Shown here: piece after piece, positions 7,201 through 10,924 of the stretch
Layout: each line of letters opens with the position of its first letter
How positions within the stretch are numbered: position 1 is the first letter of the stretch
NCBI GenBank assembly: GCA_003489085.1
Contig: DNJM01000022.1
Span: forward strand, 1 to 10,924
DNA length: 10,924 nucleotides
Source of the DNA: Lachnospiraceae bacterium
Lineage (GTDB): Bacteria; Bacillota; Clostridia; Lachnospirales; Lachnospiraceae
Direction: 5' to 3'
Program-made: the position numbers and the translations under genes
Notes under the pieces: model-generated
Told to the model about the DNA's origin: nothing
What the model saw: the letters and a program-made list of their open reading frames with translations, nothing else
Databases searched by the model: none

Positions 7201-8427
7201 TCTTTCAGTGATCCCTGTGCAGTAACGGTCAGCCTGAATTCAGAAGCAGCAAATTCCGTTCCGGTTATTCTTGCAGATGATAAGACCCTTACAGTAGGGG
7301 ATACCTTTGATCCATTGAGTGATATCACTGCAAGTGATGAAGAGGATGGCGATATTACAGCCTATATTCAGATTGTGAAAAATGATGTAGATACCTCCAT
7401 AGCCGGAACCTATGAGGTTGTATATAGTGTAACAGACAGTCAGGGAGTAAGCTGTACGAAGACGGTTTATGTGACGGTGAACCCGAAATTGGAAGTAGTG
7501 AATCAGATTCCGACCATTACTGCAGGCGATCAGACCCTTAGAGCAGGGGATGCCTTTGATCCGCTGCGTGATGTTACTGCAGCGGATGAAGAGGATGGCG
7601 ACATGACAGCACATATCCAGATCATAAAAAATGATGTAGATACCTCCATAGCCGGAACCTATGAAGTAGTATATAAGGTGACGGACAGCCAAGGGGCAAG
7701 CTGTACAAAGACGATTTCTGTAACAGTGAATCCCAAAATGGAAGCATTGAATCATATTCCGGTTATCTCTGCAGGTGATCAGACCCTTAGAGCAGGGGAT
7801 GCCTTTGATCCGCTGCGTGATGTTACTGCAAGCGATGAAGAGGATGGCGACATGACAGCTCATATTCAGGTTATTAAGAATTATGTGGATATCTCGAAAG
7901 CCGGAATCTACGAAGTGGAATATAGTGTAACAGACAGCCAGGGAGCAAGCTGTACGAAGACGATTTATGTAACAGTAGCTCCGAAGCTGGAAGTGTTAAA
8001 TCATATTCCGATTATCGCTGCAAGTGATCAGACTCTTAGAGTAGGGGATGCGTTTGATCCATTGAATGATGTCATAGCAAGTGATGAAGAAGACGGTGAT
8101 ATCACAGCGAATATTGTGATTATTAAAAATGATGTAGATACTTCTGCGGCCGGAACATATGAAGTGGTATACAGTGTAACAGACAGTCAGGGAGCAAGCT
8201 GTACGAGGACGATTTCTGTAACGGTCCAGGAAAAAGAAACACCTGAAAAGCCGGAGAATCCTGCAAAACCGGAGAATCCTGAAAAGCCGGAGAGCAAGCC
8301 CAATCAAGCGGATGCATTGCCGGAAACCGGAGATCACATGGATAGTGGGTGGTATCTGGAACTGCTTGCTGTGAGCGGACTTCTTATTGTAATTCTGGTA
8401 AGAGGAAAGAAAAAGAGCATGGCATAA
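4237..8427 (+). CDS. LPETG wall-anchored protein with transglutaminase-like and Ig-like repeats
   Basis: A 1396-residue secreted protein covalently anchored to peptidoglycan by sortase. Signal peptide at 1-34: KRKK, a hydrophobic core, probable cleavage after VFA. A transglutaminase-like domain (roughly 190-305) carries the full triad: Cys243 in GVCEGYARAFK, His277 in AHMWNYVEI, Asp300 in WYAVDVTLDDP. Such domains may crosslink, hydrolyse amides or act as peptidases; the activity here is unknown. Residues 310-800 match no family I can name and include C635-x2-C-x4-C643. Residues 809-892 look like an InlB-B/bacterial-repeat-type module, and 915-1000 an Ig-like domain (QWYKNEEKL, DEGSYQIKVTN). 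Four 83-residue DUF5011-like repeats begin at 1006 (SDEEDGDIT motifs). A Pro/Lys/Glu wall spacer (1331-1355) leads to LPETG (1361-1365), a hydrophobic segment and RGKKK. It has its own promoter, and ABC genes follow 24 bases later. Role at the cell surface (adhesion or matrix) is inference. Confidence 0.9.
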   Translation: MKFMKRKKILAVVLSTVLVLSLLGVIPTESVVFAQEDVSENRNRFHYEQLSETGKSVYDGIYKMYEQDILKTGTGDYDLVENGHVTKEQAQNYENNNSELMEAMNAARYAFYADYPEVFYVNFPKLTLRTTKDADGNLHIYLGSGRYPNYYIDGFESKEEVDKAITDFDRRVNELVAGAEALEIEEGKNKQAEQVKYVHNEIIENVSYRLEDTAYAGDENHPGSNAPYLGTPYGVLVRKQGVCEGYARAFKTVMDHLGINCILVQGAHRYDEIAVAHMWNYVEIEDSSARSAGGRWYAVDVTLDDPEIPVVTESEQERERNKYFVHFEEYGNDGFEQEKYLLVGQVTMNEKHYVADEVAAAGDYQFQYPVLEDNDFTMKMVTNDLDGFIVRTKDITSSVSQQTITEYQFSYQGMTATEARTKGIYLVWRYYEEKEGEIVPVYSQYGSWFYLDPEVYQLKEENGFTIIQEGNQPYIEIAATTTPPSDNSADPFQCLTYLGDDSGLIARTGKIYNENQTGYKAPPYIVRQTPSQTGAIAISDRFYHFVVEYDEALKLAEGVALEDVKTKITCRSRMGAYVTGAEYSEIKNFEWDGNKTVKFDMKFSMMYADDSVIYNIFFDGLIGENSEKTPNPVSCVACQKTQCPSIQHRNGSWDIFGKPTLLENEDLSLDGWRTANGRNVSDLLKDRLTLVAARTTEEQNRQMEGMVKNDKIIDSATYNITLTVCKQAVIETGHKVRVRLGFPEGYGPNDEGVTFKAYHFTRDNQGNITGVEEIDCVVTQYGLILTCDAFSPFMIAVVEKDEMVPDNKILVVTASDGGLLTGANLDTSGIVTLTEGQSEIFQAKAKEGYQIESITVGGKNIEVTNSDSMDIAVSYTDIQNANNIVNVNFVAKSVVEKEKERNEAPVQPVVEEAAISMPGDLTVTEAQNLIIEPQISETTGVQTYQWYKNEEKLEGKISRILEINNAAKEDEGSYQIKVTNTVSTVSVDSFSDPCAVTVSLNSEAANSVPVILADDKTLTVGDTFDPLSDITASDEEDGDITAYIQIVKNDVDTSIAGTYEVVYSVTDSQGVSCTKTVYVTVNPKLEVVNQIPTITAGDQTLRAGDAFDPLRDVTAADEEDGDMTAHIQIIKNDVDTSIAGTYEVVYKVTDSQGASCTKTISVTVNPKMEALNHIPVISAGDQTLRAGDAFDPLRDVTASDEEDGDMTAHIQVIKNYVDISKAGIYEVEYSVTDSQGASCTKTIYVTVAPKLEVLNHIPIIAASDQTLRVGDAFDPLNDVIASDEEDGDITANIVIIKNDVDTSAAGTYEVVYSVTDSQGASCTRTISVTVQEKETPEKPENPAKPENPEKPESKPNQADALPETGDHMDSGWYLELLAVSGLLIVILVRGKKKSMA
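7252..8229 (+). repeat. Four tandem 249-bp repeats encoding Ig-like (DUF5011-type) domains
   Basis: Units start at 7252, 7501, 7750 and 7999, each exactly 249 bases (83 codons); the last loses its linker where the wall spacer begins. Each encodes the pattern xxIPxI, TLxxGDxFDPL, DEEDGDxTAxI, AGxYEVxYxVTDSQGxSCTxT. Units 2 and 3 share 54 identical bases (7528-7581 and 7777-7830) and then 26 more after three mismatches. Units 1 and 2 share 38 identical bases in a different part (7378-7415 and 7627-7664). Confidence 0.93.
8227..8301 (+). repeat. Short Pro/Lys/Glu-coding repeats of the wall-spanning spacer
   Basis: An 18-base period repeats imperfectly (CCGGAGAATCCTG with AAG or AAA before it), encoding KPENP-type units before the LPETG signal. 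Such proline-rich, charged segments usually thread through the peptidoglycan in sortase-anchored proteins. Confidence 0.75.
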
Positions 8428-8451
8428 ATAAGAAGAAGGAGGAGGGATCGC

Positions 8452-9333
8452 ATGGATGCAATCCGAACGGAGCTGCTGACAAAGTATTATGGAAAGGCCA
8501 GAGGGATTGAGAATGTAAGTCTGACAGTGAAGGAAGGGGAATGCTTTGGATTTATTGGGCCGAATGGCGCCGGGAAATCCACTACCATCCGTACGCTGCT
8601 GGGAATGATCTCACTGACTTCCGGACATGCATCGATATTTGGTATGGATATCCAAAGGGAACGGGAAAAAATTCTGAATCGGGTCGGATATTTGCCGTCC
8701 GAGGCAGTCTTTTATGACGGTATGCGTGTACGGGATGTGCTGAAGCTGTCTGCAGATCTGCGGAAGAGGGACTGCAAGTCGGCTGCAGCCGGACTGTGCC
8801 AGCGGCTGCAGCTGGATCCTTCCCGGAAGGTGGACGAGCTTTCCTTCGGTAATCGGAAGAAGGTAGCCATCGTCTGTGCACTGCAGCATAATCCGGATCT
8901 GCTGATTCTGGACGAACCGACCAGCGGTCTGGATCCGCTGATGCAGAAGGAATTTTTCGAGGTGATCCGGGAACGGAATCAGGAAGGGGCGACCGTATTC
9001 TTATCCAGTCATATTCTGTCGGAGATTCAGCGCAATTGCAATAGAGCTGCAATTATCCGGGAGGGAAATATCATTGCCTGTAACAGTGTGGAGAATCTGG
9101 CGAAAACAAAAACCAGGCGTGTCAGTATTCACGGGAAAGCAGAGCTGGAGGGAATGGATGGCGTGCGTGATCTGCATAATTTTGTTGATGGCATGCATTT
9201 TCTTTACAGTGGTGATGTAAATAGGCTGCTGTCTGTGCTTTCTCAGGGAAATATTCAGGATATTTCTATCACGGAGCCGGATCTGGAAGAAATCTTTCTG
9301 CATTATTACGAGAAAGGAGGCGCATCCAGATGA
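8452..9333 (+). CDS. ABC transporter ATP-binding protein
   Basis: The 293-residue cytoplasmic ATPase powers an ABC-2 type exporter with the permease encoded just downstream. Motifs in order: Walker A GPNGAGKST (36-44), the Q-loop region GYLPSEAVFYDGM (79-91), signature LSFGNRKKV (130-138), Walker B LLILDEP (150-156), D-loop SGLD (158-161) and the switch His187 in SSHILSE. The Q-loop glutamine position is Ser/Glu and the signature is LSFGN rather than LSGGQ, as in many ABC-2-associated ATPases. The C-terminal 80 residues beyond the core resemble the regulatory extension of drug or peptide exporter ATPases. RBS AGGAGG is 24 bases or less from the upstream stop with no terminator between; the permease start overlaps its stop (ATGA). 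The transported substrate cannot be told. Confidence 0.93.
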   Translation: MDAIRTELLTKYYGKARGIENVSLTVKEGECFGFIGPNGAGKSTTIRTLLGMISLTSGHASIFGMDIQREREKILNRVGYLPSEAVFYDGMRVRDVLKLSADLRKRDCKSAAAGLCQRLQLDPSRKVDELSFGNRKKVAIVCALQHNPDLLILDEPTSGLDPLMQKEFFEVIRERNQEGATVFLSSHILSEIQRNCNRAAIIREGNIIACNSVENLAKTKTRRVSIHGKAELEGMDGVRDLHNFVDGMHFLYSGDVNRLLSVLSQGNIQDISITEPDLEEIFLHYYEKGGASR

Positions 9334-10115
9334 CAATCATAAAGCATGAATTAAAGCAGGGAAGGCTGTCCTTTGCAGTCTGGACAGGTGCGATTGCCTT
9401 TTTGCTGGTGATCTGTGTGTGCCTGTTTCCGGAGATAAAGGGTGAAATGAGTGACGTAGGTGATATTTTTTCTTCTATGGGAAGCTTTACAGAAGCATTT
9501 GGAATGGACCGTTTGAATTTCGGAACCTTAACAGGCTTTTATGCGGTTGAGTGTGGAAATGTGCTGGGACTGGGCGGCGCTTTTTTTGCTTCTTTGGCTG
9601 CTGTTACAGCTCTTTCCAAGGAGGAAAAGGGGCGGACGGCAGAATTTCTGCTGACCCATCCGATCTCCCGGAATCGTGTAATTACGGAAAAGCTGGCTGC
9701 GGTGATGCTGCAGATTGTTGCAATGAACGTGCTGATTCTCGCGCTGTCTCTGGGATCTATAGTGATGATCGGAGAGGAGATCCCATGGAAGGAAATTCTG
9801 CTTTTGCATCTGGCTTATTTTCTGCTGCAGGTGGAGTTGGCCGGGATTTGCTTTGGCATTTCTGCATTTCTGCGTAAGGGCAGCAGCGGAATTGGCCTGG
9901 GAATAGCTGCGATGATGTATGTGCTGAATCTTATCGCCAATATGACGGACCGAGTGGAGTTTTTAAAATATATTACACCATTTGGCTACTGCGAAGGAGC
10001 GGATATCGTGACAGATGGAAAACTGAATTTTGCGCGGATAGTGCCGGGCATATTGCTTGCCGCAGCTGGTATTTTTGCGGCCTATGTGAAGTATGGAAGA
10101 AAGGATATACAATAA
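9330..10115 (+). CDS. ABC-2 type transporter permease
   Basis: A 261-residue integral membrane protein, partner of the preceding ATPase (the ATGA overlap suggests translational coupling). About six hydrophobic segments are visible: residues 15-33, 77-95 (LGLGGAFFASLAAVTAL), 125-147, 157-178, 188-204 and 239-256. Between segments 2 and 3 lies the cytoplasmic KEEKGRTAEFLLTHPISRNR, the E-x-x-x-x-x-E-x-L-L-x-x-PISR pattern typical of ABC-2 permeases, likely the coupling helix to the ATPase. The protein has about half the segments of a double-length exporter and would act as a dimer. Substrate unknown; drug, peptide or lipid export are all possible. Confidence 0.88.
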   Translation: MTIIKHELKQGRLSFAVWTGAIAFLLVICVCLFPEIKGEMSDVGDIFSSMGSFTEAFGMDRLNFGTLTGFYAVECGNVLGLGGAFFASLAAVTALSKEEKGRTAEFLLTHPISRNRVITEKLAAVMLQIVAMNVLILALSLGSIVMIGEEIPWKEILLLHLAYFLLQVELAGICFGISAFLRKGSSGIGLGIAAMMYVLNLIANMTDRVEFLKYITPFGYCEGADIVTDGKLNFARIVPGILLAAAGIFAAYVKYGRKDIQ

Positions 10116-10144
10116 GGCAGCTTGCTGCTGAAGAGAATCATAAA

Positions 10145-10924
10145 ATGTTTCAGAAGAGGATCAAAGAAAACCGTGAATTTTATGGCCGCATTTTTAAGCT
10201 GGTGCTGCCGATTGTGATTCAGAATCTGTTAAGTGCTGCAGTAAGCTCTGCCGATGTAGTGATGCTGAACTATGTAGGGCAATCCTCCATAGCTGCCGTG
10301 TCGCTGGCTTCGCAGTATGCCAGTGTGCTGTTTATGGTGTTTTACGGACTGGGGACGGGTGCTACTATGCTTTGCGCCCAGTATTACGGGAAGGGAGATA
10401 TGCGTGCCATTCAGGTGATAGAAGGGATTGCCATGCGGTTTTCCATAGTGATTTCTCTGGTTTTTGCTGCACTGGCTCTGACGATACCGGAGCAAATGAT
10501 GAGGATTTTTACGAGCGACAGCAGGCTGATTCCCATAGGCGCTTCTTATCTGCGCTGCATGAGCGTGGCTTATCTCTGCTGGGGAATTACAGAGGTTTAT
10601 CTGGCTGTACTGAGAAGCGTCGGCAGGGTAATGGTCAGTACGGTAATGAATGTACTTGCTTTTTCTTTGAATATCTTGCTGAATGCCGTGTTCATTTTCG
10701 GATTATTTGGTGCACCGCGTCTGGGAGCCATGGGAGTTGCGATAGCGACTTCCGTTTCCAGACTGGTAGAGTTGATTGCCTGCTTTTTTATTTCGGCGGC
10801 AAGTAAGGATATTAAGCTGGACTTCCGCTGGATGTTTGTGCGCAGCAAAGAGCTGTTTTCCGATTTCGTCAGGCTGTCGCTTCCGGCGTTGGGAAATGAT
10901 GTCAGCTGGAGCGTGGCTTTTTCC
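10145..10924 (+). CDS. MATE-family efflux transporter, 3' end beyond window
   Basis: An open frame from ATG 10145 runs 260 codons without a stop to the window edge; full-length MATE proteins have about 440-470 residues with 12 membrane helices, so a little over half is present. The N-terminus shows the family pattern: FKLVLPIVIQNLLSAAVSS, then a conserved Asp in ADVVMLNYVGQ, then FYGLGTGATMLCAQYYGKGD and helix-rich sequence including LRSVGRVMVSTVMNVLAFSL and GAMGVAIATSVSR. It exports cationic drugs or metabolites using Na+ or H+. The RBS is weak (GAAGAG at 10130-10135). It starts 29 bases after the ABC permease stop, so it may be co-transcribed. Substrate not predictable. Confidence 0.9.
   Translation, partial: MFQKRIKENREFYGRIFKLVLPIVIQNLLSAAVSSADVVMLNYVGQSSIAAVSLASQYASVLFMVFYGLGTGATMLCAQYYGKGDMRAIQVIEGIAMRFSIVISLVFAALALTIPEQMMRIFTSDSRLIPIGASYLRCMSVAYLCWGITEVYLAVLRSVGRVMVSTVMNVLAFSLNILLNAVFIFGLFGAPRLGAMGVAIATSVSRLVELIACFFISAASKDIKLDFRWMFVRSKELFSDFVRLSLPALGNDVSWSVAFS

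Noticed and set aside
7240..7863. 207-codon open frame on the minus strand across the tandem repeats
   Set aside because: Its apparent internal repetition mirrors the sense repeats. It has no RBS or family resemblance and is opposite a clearly coding strand.
10117..10128. GCAGC-TT-GCTGC inverted repeat between the permease and MATE genes
   Set aside because: The two-base loop is too tight for a five-base stem and no T run follows, so it is not a credible terminator.
10372..10806. 144-codon + strand frame within the end of the window
   Set aside because: It overlaps the MATE gene, which has a continuous frame from 10145 with clear family pattern. This one is cysteine/arginine-rich shadow sequence.

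Overview
This window reads as a gut-type anaerobe of the Bacillota, most likely class Clostridia and probably Lachnospiraceae. The evidence is strong AGGAGG ribosome-binding sites before nearly every gene, tight same-strand gene packing, a methylaspartate-pathway gene set and an LPETG-anchored surface protein (Gram-positive wall). All nine genes are on the + strand. No tRNA, rRNA, CRISPR array, transposase or integrase was seen.

Region 1 (1-2562) is the tail of a glutamate-fermentation operon. It holds the last 263 codons of methylaspartate ammonia-lyase, which converts 3-methylaspartate to mesaconate and NH3. Two proteins of unsettled biochemistry follow: an AtuA/DUF1446-family protein and a small DUF4387 protein. 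A strong intrinsic terminator closes the unit. The coenzyme-B12-dependent glutamate mutase that makes methylaspartate would be expected upstream, outside the window.

Region 2 (2584-4143) holds two genes. The first encodes an unusual protein with an N-terminal P-loop and a C-terminal domain resembling the second additional domain (SAD) of threonyl/alanyl-tRNA synthetases. The second encodes a BtuR/CobO-type corrinoid adenosyltransferase, which would supply adenosylcobalamin to glutamate mutase, so this pair makes sense next to region 1. A second hairpin terminator follows. A possible promoter for this unit overlaps the region 1 terminator.

Region 3 (4150-8427) has a clear sigma-A-type promoter and one large gene of 1396 codons. 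Its product is secreted and wall-anchored, with a signal peptide, a transglutaminase-like domain with an intact Cys-His-Asp triad, unassigned middle domains, an Ig-like domain, four exact 83-residue tandem Ig-like repeats, a Pro/Lys/Glu spacer and an LPETG sorting signal. Its 5' part is much more A/T-rich than neighbouring genes, and the repeat DNA is a mosaic that suggests recombination between units.

Region 4 (8452-10924) holds an ABC transporter ATPase and its ABC-2 type permease, overlapping by ATGA, then the start of a MATE-family multidrug/Na+ antiporter that runs off the end. Only 24 bases and no terminator separate the surface protein from the ABC genes, so read-through is likely.

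The most interesting material is the uncharacterised AtuA/DUF4387 pair in a mesaconate-forming operon, the P-loop/SAD protein beside the B12 adenosyltransferase, and the large transglutaminase-like wall protein.
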